Assembly: GCF_026672425.1 (NCBI RefSeq)
Contig: NZ_JAPPRC010000006.1
Location: forward strand, 1,054,001 to 1,118,000
Reading direction: 5' to 3'
Origin: Pannonibacter sp. SL95
Lineage (GTDB): Bacteria; Pseudomonadota; Alphaproteobacteria; Rhizobiales; Stappiaceae
Length of the DNA: 64,000 bases
Under the pieces are notes generated by a model. The model had not been told where the DNA came from, made no database searches, and saw only the letters and a list, made by a program, of their open reading frames with translations. The translations under genes and the position numbers were made by a program. Shown piece after piece: positions 28,947 to 42,500 of the stretch (its first letter is position 1; each line of letters begins with the position of its first letter).

Positions 28947-31900
28947 ATGACGCATCCGTTGAACTTTCGTGCGCTCGCGGAGTTGATTGCCACCGCCGCT
29001 GCGAAGAATGTGGCGGTCACGGCCGACCAGAGCGACCTGCGCGTGCGATATGCACCCGGAGCGCTCGATGACGCGCTTCGCGGGGCCCTCAAGGACGCGA
29101 AGCAGGATCTGCTGGAGTATTTCAGGCAGGTTGAGCGCGTCGAGGCGGCCTCTCACGCGCAGCAGCGGTTGGGCCTTCTGGAAGAAATCGGCGGGCTCGG
29201 CGGCACCTATGTCATCTCCAAGGCCCTCCATATTGCCGGACAGATCGACCGGACGCGCCTTGAAGGCGCTTGGAAACAAACCGCTGCACGGCACGCCAGC
29301 CTGAGAACGATGGTCGTCCGGGTTGCAGGAACTTTCCGGCAGATGGTGCTGCGGGACTGCGTACCGCTCGAAGTTCATCAGTGTCAGAGCGAAAGCCAGG
29401 CGCGCGAGTTGCTTCAAGAGAGAATGACGGGGCCCGTTTGCGTCGTCAGCCGAAGCGCCCGTCAGGGCCTGCCTGCTGCAATATTCGGAGCGGGCATATT
29501 TCTTCGGCATCGCCCTGCATCATTCCATTGGCGACGCCTGGTCGCTGCAGGTAGTGGCACAGGACATTCTGCGCGCCTACGCCGGGACGGACGAGAACCC
29601 GGGACCGGCTTCCTGCTACAGCAGCTATGTCGATCTGGAGGCTGGTGCATCAACGCGCTGCGAGTACAAGCGTCTTGCGGGGTTCTGGCGCGACTATCTC
29701 GACGACGCGCTTCCGGCCTGCGATCTCATCACCGACTTCGAAAGACCCAGGGTCAGGGACCACCAGGGCAGTGCCGTGCAAATCGGGCTGCCTGGCGACA
29801 CGCTCGACGGCCTGCGCGATCTGGCGCTGAGCAGCGGGGCGACGCTTTTCTCGGTCGTGCTTGCAGCTTTTCAGGTCTGTCTCGCACGCTGGTCCGGCCA
29901 CGATGACGTATCGGTCGGCAGTCCGGTTGATATGCGCGATGCGCCCGGTCTGGAAGATGCGGTCGGCTATTTCGTGAACACGGTCGTCCTGCGTGCCCGG
30001 CTGCACGACAATCCCTCGTTCCTAGAGTTCGTGAAGCAGACCCAGGCGACAGTTCTCGATGTGCTCGATCACAAAGCACTTCCCTTCGATGTGATCGTCA
30101 AAGAAACCCGTGCGCAGCGCGATCCGGGGCGCACACCGCTCTTTGACGCCATGTTCGTCATGCATTCGGTCCTGGACAGTGCCGAAACGGTCTCCGGCGT
30201 GTCGCTGACGCCTGTGCATGTGGACGCAGAACACGCGCAAACGGATTTGCACTTGTCCGCGCATGTTGCGGACGGCCAGCTGAAGCTGCGGCTCGAATAT
30301 GCGCGTGCATTGTTCAAGCGGGAGACGGCCACGCGCCTGCTGGAGGGACTGGTAGCCCTGCTGGCCGACGCAGGCCGGCGGCCGCAGACCCGGATCAGGG
30401 CGCTGGACATCATGTCCTCCGGTGAACGGCAGCTGGTGACCAGGACCTTCGCCGAAGCGCCTCAAGCATCGGACCCCGGCCAGCGCCTGGACGAAATCAT
30501 CCGGGACCGCGCCAGAGAGGTTCCCGGCAACCGGGCGATCTCGTTCGGAGAGCAGAGCCTTTCCTACGGGCAGCTCTGGGACGCGGCAACCGAGATTTGC
30601 GAACGGCTGACGGCAGCCGGAATCGGACGGGCCGGCGTCGTCGGCGTGATGATGGAAAGAGCGCTCGAGCTTCCGGCCGTGCTGCTGGGCGTCCTGAGGG
30701 CCGGCGCCGCCTATCTGCCTCTGGATCCCGATATGCCGCCGGACCGGTTGCGCTACATGGCGACCCAAGCCAACGCTTCTGCCGTTTTCACGACAACCAA
30801 GTTCATGGACCGGCTGCCGCAGGGGTTCGCGAGCTTCTGCCTGGACCGAGCTCAAGATGATCCGCGCTCCGATCGGCCGACGAGCGACGCGCGTCTGTCG
30901 CTGGACGATCCGGCCTATGTGATGTTCACCTCTGGCTCCACAGGCAAGCCCAAGGGTGTGGTGACGTCGCATCGCGGTATTTCCAACCGAATGCTCTGGA
31001 TGGAGCGCGAGTTTGGATTGTCCGACCAAGATCGGGGACTTCAGAAGACCCCCTTCACGTTCGATGTCTCGGTCTGGGAGATCTTCTGGCCTTTGTGCGT
31101 CGGGGCCGAGCTGGTCATTTCGGAGCCCGGGGGGCACCGGGACCCTGTCTATCTGGCAGCATTGATGAAGGCGCGCGGCATCACCGTGGTGCATTTCGTA
31201 CCGTCGATGCTGCGGCAATACATCAAATTCGCCAGTGCTTGCGACAGCATCCGGCTTGTCGCCTGTTCCGGCGAAACCTTGCCGCCGGAGCTGCCGGGTC
31301 TTTCGGAGCCGGTTTTTCCGGACGCCGAGTTCGCAAATCTCTACGGCCCCACAGAGGCGTCTGTCGACGTGAGCTTCTGGCGCTGTGGACCGAATGACGC
31401 CTGTTTGCCGATCGGCCGTCCGATCGCGAACACCCAGCTTTACGTGCTGGACGATGGCATACGGCCGGTACCGGTGAATGTTGCCGGGGAGCTCGCGATT
31501 GGCGGAATTGGTCTCGCCCAGTGCTATGCCGCCGATCGGAAACAGACTGCCGACCGGTTCCGGCCGGATCCCTTCGGCAATGGCGGCCGACTGTATTTTA
31601 CCGGTGACGTGGCGCATTGGCGAGACGACGGAGTTCTGATCTACCGCGGTCGTAGCGACGACCAAGTCAAAATTCGCGGCAATCGCGTCGAACTGGGCGA
31701 GATCGAGGTCGCAATCAATGCGGTTCCCGGCGTGCTGCAGTCCGCGGCGGCGCTAAAGTCCGGACCGGGCGGCGCACCGCTGCTCTGCGGCTATTTCACC
31801 GGTGAAACGTCGAAAGACGCCGTGCTTACGGCGATAAGAACCGTGCTGCCAGATTACATGGTTCCCGCTGCCATCGTTCAGGTCGAGGCGATTCCGTCGA

Positions 31901-33585
31901 CAAGCAGCGGCAAGACGGATCGCAAATCTCTTCCCCTGCCTGACCTGGACGGTCTGGAGAGCGAGTGCGCGGAACCCGAGGACGACGTTGAGAAATTCCT
32001 GACGAAGGTGTGGTCACGGGTCCTGGGGCATGAGCGCATCGGACGGAATGCGAATTTTTTCGAACTCGGGGGCGACTCCATACTGGCCCTGTCGGTCGCA
32101 GCCGAGGCCACCCGGGAAGGATTTGCGCTTCCGCCGGCGCTGATCTTCGAACATCAGACAATCGCGGCACTGGCACAGGTCACAAGGCAGCCGGCGGAGA
32201 AGGCGCAGTCCGTCCAACCTGTCCCGACCGAAATACCCCTTTTGCCCGCGCAGAGCTGGTTCCTGTCGAGCCGTGCCTGCGAAAGCAGATGGTTCAATCA
32301 ATCCGTCTTGCTGAAGCCGCTCGGGCTGGTTTCCGATGCGCTGATCGAAGAGGCCTGCCGGGGTCTGGTCGAGCGCCACATCTCGCTGCGTTCCGTCTTC
32401 AAGAAGGGCCGGGCGTGGGCAAGCGTTGCCGAGCCTTACGATCCTGTTGGTCCGGCGTGCAGCGATCGTGCGCTCGAGGCGGTGCTTGAAGAAACGCACG
32501 GCCGGATCAGCGTCGAAGAAGGCAGGTTGTTTGCAGCGACGCTCGCGACCTTGAGCGACGGAAGCCGCCGGCTGGTGCTGGCAGCGCACCATCTTGCCGT
32601 CGATGCAGTGTCCTGGCGCATTCTGGTGGCTGACCTTGAAAACTCCATTGCCGGACGCAACACGGTGAACGCCGGTTTCCTGCAGCCGGACTATGTCGCC
32701 GCCCTTCAGAACTGGCTGGAAACCTCGGACGGAAAGGCGGCGAGCCGATACTGGCAGGCTTTCCCGATGCCGGAAAAGCCGGTGAGCCAGGACGGAAGGG
32801 AGGGCCGGAAGACCCTGTACAGGGATCAGGTGACCAGTCGTGTTGTTATCGAGGCCCCGCAAACCGCGGCCATCTCGGCGAATGCGAACGGGCAGCTGCC
32901 GAACCTTGTCCTGGCAGCACTCACCCGCGCGCTCTGCTCGAGCGCGGACTGCAGGGACGCCTGTGTGATCCTTGAAGGCAACGGCCGCAGCCTTCCGGAC
33001 ACGGCGCTGGATCTCTCCCTGACCACAGGCTGGTTCACAAGCTTTCTTCCCGTGCATCTTTCCCCACCCTCATCGACGGGCGCCTCGGCGGCTGCGAACG
33101 CCATTGCCCTGCAAATCGCAGAAGCGCCCGGCGGCGGTGTCGGCTTCGGTGCGGTGAACGCAACCCGGACAAACGGTGCCGGCCCATTGGCCGACGCTGA
33201 GGTTCTGTTCAACTATTTCGGCCGGGCCGGCAGCGATCATGCGCTCGAGTTCTTCTCCATCGCCGAGGAGACAGACCCCTGGAGCCGCGATCCGGAAGGG
33301 ACACGCCCGTTTCCAGTCGAAGTGAATGCCTATCTGACCGACGGGAGTCTCCATGTCCTTCTGAGCATGGCCGAGAGCGCTACCGCACCCGAATTCATCC
33401 AGGCCGTGCCGCTCGCGTTCGAGCGGCATCTTCGCGGCTTTGCTGAACAGGATGTGGAAACGCGGGACGGCAACGCCGGCTCCTCCGGACACAAGCGGGA
33501 CAGAGCGCGGTCCGGTTTCGAGAGGCGGCTCAAGCGCCGGTTGGCCGTTCAGCAGAAAGAGGTAGTTGATCACAATGATTGCTGA
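28947..33585 (+). pseudogene. NRPS gene 2 (module 6: docking - C - A(Ser) - T - E), one-base frameshift
   Basis: The start ATG follows the previous stop by one base. Residues about 5-60 form a TubC-type N-terminal docking domain (ALAELIATAAAKNVAV, LRVRYAPGAL). The C domain begins at about 29150; its HHSIGDAWS motif (nt 29518) is in another frame. Dropping one G from the G4 run at 29427-29430 joins ERMTGP to FASSAEAPVRACLLQ cleanly. A6 has VMFTSGSTGKPKGV; the code read by eye is D-V-W-H-A-S-L-V-D, matching Ser codes. T6 has FFELGGDSILAL (near 32078). The C-terminus (32220-33440) is an epimerization domain: LPAQSWFLSS, AAHHLAVDAVSW, LFNYFGR. It should add D-Ser. The stop overlaps the next ATG by 11 nt. 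Confidence 0.88.
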
Positions 33586-36500
33586 AGATCCTGAACGGCC
33601 GATCGGTGCCGTCGAAACGATCACGGTCGGCCTGACCAGAACGCAGGAAAGCCTTCTGCACCAGACCCTGCGCGGCACATCGAATGATGCCTATCTGATT
33701 TCGGTGCGCGCCAAGGTCGAGGGCGAACTGGACACGGACCGGTTCGCCAGGGCCTGGGCCATGGTCTGTCAGCGTCACAGAATTTTGACAGCCGGCTTTA
33801 TCTGGGAAGGGGTGCCAGAGCCGTTGCAGGTGCTGGAACCGGATGCGCATGTGGTTCCCGTGTTCCACGATCTGGCCACGCTGCCGCGCGCGCAGGCTGA
33901 CGCCGAGTGGCAGCGGATTGCCGACGAGGCCCGTACCACGCCATTCGATCTGGAGACGGGTCCTCTGGTGAGGGTGCATGTCGCTCATGTCGCGGACGGA
34001 CAACAGGACATCCTGGCGGTTTTTCATCATCTCATCGTCGATGGCTGGTCTCTCGCGATCCTGCTGGACGAGGTGCACGAAATCTACGTTGGGCTCGCCT
34101 CCGGCAATCCCTTGCCAAACATGCAGGAAGCGCCGGAATTCAGCGACTTTGTGGACTATGAAACGGCCCGAAAAGGCGATCCTGGAACGTTCTGGGCGGC
34201 CTATCTGGACGATCTAACCCCTTGCACGGACCTGCTGTGTCAGGCCGGCCATTCCGCCGTGCAGCCCGCCTCGCAGCCTGACTGGCGGCAGATCGACGCG
34301 GCGCCCGGATCCGGCACGGCCCCACGTCTCAAGGCCTACCTGTCAGGGAACGCGATTACCGTCAGCACGCTCGCGAATGCGGCATGGACGGCAGTCCTTG
34401 CCTGCCACGGAACGGAGGAAGCTGTTTACGGCGTGACTATGTCCGGCCGTCCGGCGGACCTGCCAGGTGTCGAGAAATCGGTTGGCCTCTTCATCAAGAC
34501 CTTGATCGCGCGCAACAAGCCCGAGTGGTCATTGCCGGTGACCGGCTGGCTCAAGGCGCTTCAACTCGATCTGGCCCGGGCGCGCGAGCATGACCGGGTT
34601 GCCATGAGCGACTTGATTTCGCTGGCGGGCGCGGAACCGGGCAATGAACTGTTCGAGTCCATCCTGGTCGTCGAGAACTATCCCGTGCCTGCGCAGCGGG
34701 ACCAGGACGGCGCCCTGGCGATAACGTCGTTTTCGATCGACGAAAGAACGCACTATCCGATTACGCTGCTGATCTCTCATAGCGACACGCTCCGGGTGCG
34801 TTTCATCTACGACCGCAACCGTTTGCCGGATGAAGACGCAGATGGCCTGGTGGCTCGTTTTCTGTCCGTGATCGGTTGTTTCGTGGACCATCCGGATAAG
34901 ACCGTCGCCGACGCTTTGCGCCTGCTTCCGTCGACCCGCAATGACCCCGCGGGCCCGTTGCGTTCGGCAGCGACATTTGCGGGCGCCGAGGAGCGGATCG
35001 AGGCTCTGGTTCGCAAGCGGTCGTCTGTCTCGCCGCAGGATGCCGCGGTCATGTTTGAAGACCGGTGCCAGAGCTATGCCGATCTTGCGGCGGCTTCCGA
35101 AGCGGTTTCGGCGCGGCTGCGGCGGGCCGGTATCGGGCGCGGCGACATCGTCGGCGTTCTGATGGAGCGCGCGCTCGACCTGCCGGCTGTGCTGCTGGGC
35201 GTTCTGGGCAGCGGGGCGGCCTATCTGCCGCTGGATCCGGAACTCCCGGACAGCCGCCTGGCGTTCATGACGGAGGATTCCGGTGCCGTGGCGGTGCTGG
35301 CCCCCGAGGCGCTGGCGGACCGCGTTCCGCCAGGCGTGCGCAAGCTTGTCCTGGAGCGGCCGCAGGCGGACGGGCCGGACCAGCCTGCGGGCAAGCCGGC
35401 CGGCACCGCGGACGATCCGGCCTATGTCATCTACACGTCCGGCTCCACCGGCCGCCCGAAAGGCGTGGTGGTTCCGCATCGCGGTGTCGTGAACCGCATT
35501 CTGGCGCTGCAGGCCGATCACGGGCTTGAGCGGCAGGACCGGGTTCTGCAGAAGACGCCGTTCGGCTTTGACGTCTCGGTCTGGGAATTGTTCTGGCCGC
35601 TCATGACGGGGGCCGGACTTGTCATGGCACGACCCGGCGGCCATCGCGATCCTGCCTGGCTTGCGGCGGAAATCGCCCGCACCAATGTCACCGTGGTGCA
35701 TTTCGTGCCGTCCATGCTGCGAGGCTATGCGGCCGTCGCGCCGGTCTCTCCCGGGGTCCGGCTGGTCGGATGTTCGGGCGAGGCGCTGGCGCCGGATCAG
35801 CCCGGTGCGGCAAAGGCGGTGTTTCCCAATGCGCAGATCCATAATTTCTACGGCCCGACGGAGACCTCGATCGAGGTGACGTCCTGGCGATGCGATCCCG
35901 AGGCGACGGGTCCCGTGCCGATCGGACACGCGATCGCGAATGTGAGCCTTCAGGTTCTCGATGAGGCGGGCCGGGTGCTTCCGGACGGGGCGGTTGGCGA
36001 ACTTGTCGTCGGCGGTCCCTGTGTCGCGACGGGCTATCTCGGGCGCCCCGGACTGACCGCGGAGCGGTTCGTTCCGGATCCCGCCGGCGGGGCCGGAGCG
36101 CGTGCCTATCGCACCGGTGACCGGGTGCGGGTGGGTCGCGGCGGGGCCCTTTACTATCTGGGCCGCGGCGACGACCAGGTGAAGGTGCGCGGTCACCGGA
36201 TCGAAATCGGCGAGGTGGAGGCGGCGCTGGCCGGGGTGCCGGGGGTTCGCGGAGCGGCGGCGGTCGTGCGTCAGGACGGCGGGGGGACCGCACGCCTGAT
36301 CGGATATGTGGCAGGCGGTCCGGGGCCGAAGGCAGTCGCCGAATGTCTCGCGCGGGATCTGCCGGCCTATATGATTCCCGCGCCCATCATCGAACTCGAC
36401 GACATACCCCTCACGAACTCGGGCAAGACCGACCGCAAGAAACTCCCGGAGCAGGATTTCGCGGCCCAGGAGACCGAACCCCTCCTCGGGGACACCGAGA

Positions 36501-39500
36501 AGATGGTCGGGAGCATCTGTTGCGACGTGCTCGGGATAGACACTATCGGCAGGAACATCGAGCTGACGGCTCTTGGGGCAAGCTCGATTGACCATATGCG
36601 GATAGCCGGTCTCATCCGGTCTCGCATGAACGTCGACATTGAACTGCGCCAGGTGTTTGAAGCAGCGACGGTTCAGGTGATCTCGGAACATGTCGTGAAG
36701 GCCGCAGCGTCTTCCGACGAAGCCCATGCAAACCGGGCAAAGCTGCCGCCTCTGATCAAGCTTGCCCATTCCCAACCTGTGCCCTTGTCCTTTGCGCAGG
36801 AACGTCTTTGGTTTCTCGACAAACTCGGCAACATGGGTAGTGCGTACAGTGTGCCGATTGCCTTTCGGATGACCGGTTCCGTCAATGAACGTGCTTTGGA
36901 AGAGGCAATCCGCCGGCTGGCGTCTCGACACGAAATCCTATCGACGCGATTTGAAGAAAAGGGAGGCGCGCCGGAGCAGTATTTCGATCCGAACGGGCGT
37001 GTTCGTTTGAAGCGGCACACCCTGTACACTGATCCGGATCCGGAGCTGTCTGCAAGAGCGATGCTTGAACAGCTGGCGGTCCTGCCTTTCGACCTCAGCA
37101 AGGACCTGCCGATCCGGGCGCATCTGCTAAAGCTCGCCGAGGAAGAATACATCTTTCTCCTGGTTCTCCAGCATATTGCGTGTGACGGCTGGTCGCTGGA
37201 AATCCTGACGCGAGAACTCAGCACATTCTACAATGAGGCGGTTGGTGGCCCTGAAGCGACACTGCCCCCGCTCGCGGTCCAGTATTCGGATTTTGCGGTC
37301 TGGCAGCGCGGCTGGCTGCAGGGGGCGGTGCTCGAGGAGCAGGTGGCGTATTGGCGTTCGCGTCTGGAAGGCGCACCGTCGCATCTTCCGCTTCCGGCGG
37401 ACCATGCGCGTCCGGCCGTCCAGGACTACCGGGGCGGGAATGTTCCGGTTGCGATCGACGCGGAACTGAGCGAGGCGGTGCGTGCCTTCGCGGCCGCGCA
37501 GGGCGTGACGGTGTTCATGGTTCTTCTGGGGGCGTTCCAGGTGCTGCTTGCCCGCTGGTCGGGCCAGTGGGACGTGACGGTGGGCACGCCGATCGCGAAC
37601 CGCCGGGATGGCCAGCTTGAGCCGTTGGTCGGTTTCTTCGCCAATACGCTTGCCCTGCGCGCGGAGATGGGCGCGGAGCAGAGTTTTGCTTCGCATGTGG
37701 ATGAGGTGCGGGCGCGGACGCTGGAGGCGTTTGCACATCAGGATCTTCCGTTCGAGAAGCTTGTGGAGGAACTCTCGCCGGAGCGGGACCTGTCGCGGCA
37801 TCCGGTGTTTCAGGCGATGCTGGCCTTCCAGGGGCGGGCGCAAACGGCTCCGTCCGCCCGGCTGGAAGGACTGAAGGTGCGTCCGGAAGCGGTCTCCGGA
37901 AGCTGGTCCAAATTCGATCTGACGCTGTTCGTGACGGATGCGGACGGTGCCCTGCAGGGGCGTCTTGAATATGCGAGCGCGCTGTTCGAGCGGGGAACGG
38001 CGGAGGAGATCTCGCGCTCGTTCACCAGCCTCTTGACGGACGCGATCCGGCGTCCCGATCACCGCCTGGCCGAACTGGTGCTCGCCTCCGGCCCGGCAGA
38101 GGACAAGCAGGCATCGGGGCTGGAAGCGGGGCCTGGACCAAGTCCGGAGCACGAGCAGGAGCCGGAGCAAAAGCCGGAGGGCGGGCCGCGGCTTGAGGAT
38201 CTGTTCCGGGCCGCGGCCGGCCGCGCGGGATCCGCGCCGGCGGTGCGCTGCGGCGGGGAGGAACTGGCCTATGGCCGCCTGCTGGACCGTGTCGATGCGG
38301 TCTCGGCCCGTCTCGGCACGCTCGGCATCGGCCGGGGCGACGTGGTCGGTGTCCTGATGCGCCGCGGGATCGATCTTCCCGCCGCGGTTCTCGGGGTGCT
38401 GGGATCGGGCGCGGCCTATCTGCCGATGGACCCTGATCATCCGGTCGAGCGCCTGAGCGACATCGCGCGCGATGCCGGCGTCGGAGCCATCCTGACACAG
38501 GACCGGCTGCGGCAGACCGGAGAGGGGATCACCCCGCACGACGCGGCACTGCTGCTGATCGACCGGCCCGGGGAGGACCCTGTCGGCGGTCAAAGGGGTG
38601 GCGGCAGGACCGTTCCGCCGGACACGGCCTATGTGATCTACACCTCCGGGTCGACGGGGCGGCCGAAGGGCGTGGTCCTGCCGCATGGCGCGGTGGCGAC
38701 CTATCTGCTTTGGGCCCGGGATGCCTATCTGGGCCAACGGACCGATTGGGGCGGGCGGGCGCTGGCTCTTCTGCATGGCTCCTTCGCCTACGACATGTCC
38801 GTGACGAGCCTATTCCTGCCGCTGATCTGCGGCGGGTGTCTGGAGGTTCTGCCGGATGGGGAGGACCTTGCGGTTCTGAGCAGGGTGTTCGCCGCCTCCG
38901 GAGCGCCGGTCGTGTTGAAGCTGACACCGGCGCATGCGCTTGCGATCGCCGATCAGTTCGACCCGGCCTGCGGGCCGGACGTCCTGGTGCTGGGCGGGGA
39001 AGCGCTGCCGGCGGCCGGTGTCGAGCGGCTGCGGGCCCGGCTTCCCGGGAGTTCCATTGTCAATGAATACGGCCCGACGGAAACGGCGGTAGGGTGTTCG
39101 GTTCACTGGTGCGGCAGCGGGGAAGCCGATCCGGTGGCCATCGGGTCCGCGATCAAGGGGGCGCGGCTGCGTGTCGCCAGCCCGCTGGGGGCGGACCAGC
39201 CGAAGGGGGCCGTCGGTGAACTGGTGATCGGCGGGGCGGGGGTGGCGCACGGCTACCTGGGACGCCCGAGCCTGACGGCGGAGCGGTTCGTGCCGGATCC
39301 GGCGGGCGGGACCGGCGCCAGGGCCTATCGCACCGGAGATATTGCCCGGCGGCGGGCCGACGGCCTGCTGGAGTATCTCGGACGAAGTGACGACCAGGTC
39401 AAAATCAGGGGATACAGGGTCGAACTCGGCGAAGTCGAAGCCGCAATCACAAACCTCAAAGGCGTCAAAAATGCCGCAGTCATAACCCAAATGGATGGCA

Positions 39501-42500
39501 AAGGCTCCGCCTCGCTTGTGGGGCATGTCGTTGTTGAGGAGGGCTTCACGCTTGAAGATCTCGAGACCTCGCTTTCCGACCGGCTTCCCGGCTACATGGT
39601 TCCGCGGCTGGTGGCGGCTGATGCGCTACCGCTTGATGCGAACGGCAAGGTCGACCGGCGATCGCTGGCCGAGCTTGCTCCGCCTGAGGACGCCGAGGAG
39701 GGGGCGCCGGCCCGGCCTGGTCTCGAACATGGGATCGCGTCGGTCTGGGGAGATCTGCTGGAGCGCGACCCGGTTGCGCGCGACGGCAACTTCTTCACAC
39801 TGGGGGGCCACTCCCTGCTGGCCATGCGTGCGGTGACGGCGCTGCGGGCAAAGACGGGCCACAGCGTCAATGTGCGCACCATCTTCGAATATCCAACCCC
39901 GGAAAAACTCGCGGGCCATCTTCAGTCCAGGGCAGACAGCGGTGTCCCAGGTCTGGAGCTGCCCGCCCTGACGCGGCGGTCGGACCGCGGCCCGGCGCCC
40001 TTGTCCTTCGCCCAGGAACGGCTGTGGTTTATTGATCAGCTCGGCGTTACGGGAAGCGGTTACAATGTGCCGATAGCCTTGCGATTGACGGGCGCTTTGA
40101 GCTCACAAGACCTCGAGACTGCCATACGTGGTCTTGTCCAACGGCACGAGATCTTGCGAACCCGGTTCACTGAGACCAATGGAAAACCGGTACAACATGC
40201 CGGCCCGGAAGAAGCCGTCCACTTTGCGAAAACCGACTTTTCGAAAACTCTGGACCCGGAACAGGCGGTTCGCGAACAGCTTGAAGCCCTGGCGGGCGAG
40301 CCATTTGACCTCCGCCGGGAATACCCAGTCCGAAGCCATCTGTTCCGCTTGGCGGATGAAGAGCACGTCCTTGTTGTGATACTTCATCACATCGCTTGCG
40401 ATGGTTGGTCCATGGGTATCCTCGCACGTGATTTGTCCGCGCTTTACAATGCGGTGGCCGGCAATGCGGCTGCTGCTCTTCCGCATTTGCCTGTGCAGTA
40501 CTCGGACTTTGCAAGGTGGCAGAGAGAGGATGTACCCAAACGGCACTTCACCACGCGTCTTGATTGGTGGTGCCGAAACCTGTCTGGAGCGGAAACCCTC
40601 GACTTACCAACGGATCATCCGCGTCCTTCCATCCAGGACTTCACTTCTGACTCCGTCGGGTTTTCGGTCCCCCAGGACGTAGCGTCTGCTTTGGCAAGCC
40701 TTGGCCAGGAACATGGCGCAACTCTCTTCATGGTGCTGCTTGCTTCATTTGCAGTGGCACTCGGCGGCCGCAGCGGACAGAGTGACATTGTTGTCGGAAC
40801 ACCGGTTGCCAACAGGCACCCTGAGGAAACGGAAGAACTCGTCGGCTTCTTTGTAAATAGTTTGCCGTTGCGCGTGGAGCTTGATTGGGAGGCCAGCTTT
40901 GAAAGCTTGCTGGCTCAGGTTCGTGACACCGCATTGGCATCGTTGGAGCATCAAGAAGTACCGTTTGAACGGTTGGTGGAGACCCTGGCACCGTTGCGCG
41001 ACCTTTCGCGCCATCCCGTTTTTCAGGTTTGTTTTATTTTGCAAACGAAGAGCAAGTCCCAAATTGACCTCAATGGTTTGCAAGTGAAGACGGTACCGAT
41101 ACCATCCGCCGGTGCGAAATTCGATCTGACGCTCACAATGACGGAAATGCCTGACGGACTGATCGGTTCGATCGAATATGCGGTGAGCCTGTTCGAACGC
41201 GAAACAGTTGCACGGATCGCGTCCGATCTTGGGGAACTGCTAAGCCAAATCGTACGTCGCCCTGCCGGAAATCTATCGGATCTCGCAGATGCGGTACGGC
41301 CTCCCGCTCTCCCGTCCGCTTGCGCTTTTGCCGGTGCCGCGCGCCGAATTGACAGTGCTGTTTTTGAACAGGTTTCGTTGGCTGGTTCAGGAATTGCCGT
41401 CTCGGACGGTTCTGTGTCTTTGAGTTACGCCGATCTCTGGTCGGCTTCGGGTCAGGTTGCGTCACGCCTAGTATCAGCTGGGGTTCCGGCGGGTTCTGTG
41501 GTCGGTGTTGTCCTGGAGCGGTCGGCGTGCGCGGTGATCGCGCAGCTTGGGGTGCTTCGTGCGGGCTGTGTTGTCATGCCGGTGGAGACGGATTACCCGG
41601 CGGCGCGTATCGCGTTGATGTTCGAGGCGGGTGCCGCGCGGCTGGTGATCACGGATGCGGAGCACGATGGATTTGTCGCGGATCTTCCGGTTCTGCGGAT
41701 TGACGATCCCGTGCCTGCGACCGGTTTCGAGGAGGGAGAGCGCCGCGGTCCTGAGGACGCGGGTGCGCCGGCGTATCTTCTGTTCACCTCCGGTTCGACG
41801 GGGCGCCCGAAGGGTGTGCTGATCCCGCACGGTGCGGTGACGACGCTGATGAGCGAGCGTGAGGTGCTGTGCTTTGGGGCGCAGGACACGCTGATGCTGG
41901 CCTCGCCCCTGTCGTTTGACGCCAGTCTGCTGGAGATCTGGGGCGCGCTTTTAAACGGTGGCCGGATCGCGGTTCTGCCCGCCGGTCCGTTCGATCCCGA
42001 TGCGATCGCGTCGTTTCTGCCGGAGGCCGGTGTGACGGCGGCGTGGCTGACGGCGGGTCTTCTGCGCGGGTTTCTGGATCGGGATCCTGCTCCCTTCGAA
42101 GGCCTTCGTCTTCTGGTCTCAGGGGGAGATGTCTTTCCGGTCCAGGGGCTGTCGCGCTTTATGTCGCGTTTGCCCGGTGTCCGGCTCGTCAACGGCTATG
42201 GTCCGAGCGAGAGCACGACCTTCACGACCCTGTACCGTCTTGAGGGGGCTCCGGAGCCCGGCGCGTCGGTTCCGATCGGTTCTGCGGTCGCCGGGCGCCG
42301 AGCGGTTGTTCTTGACGAGCGGCTGCGGCCGGTTCCGTTCGGAGCGCCGGGCGAGCTCCATATCGGAGGAACGGGGCTTGCGCTTGGCTATGCGGGGGCG
42401 CCGGGCCGGACGGCGGAGCATTTTGTGCCGGACCCGTCGGGAGGCGGCCGGCGCCTTTACCGGACGGGAGACCGTGTGCGCCAGCGCAACGAGGGCGTTC

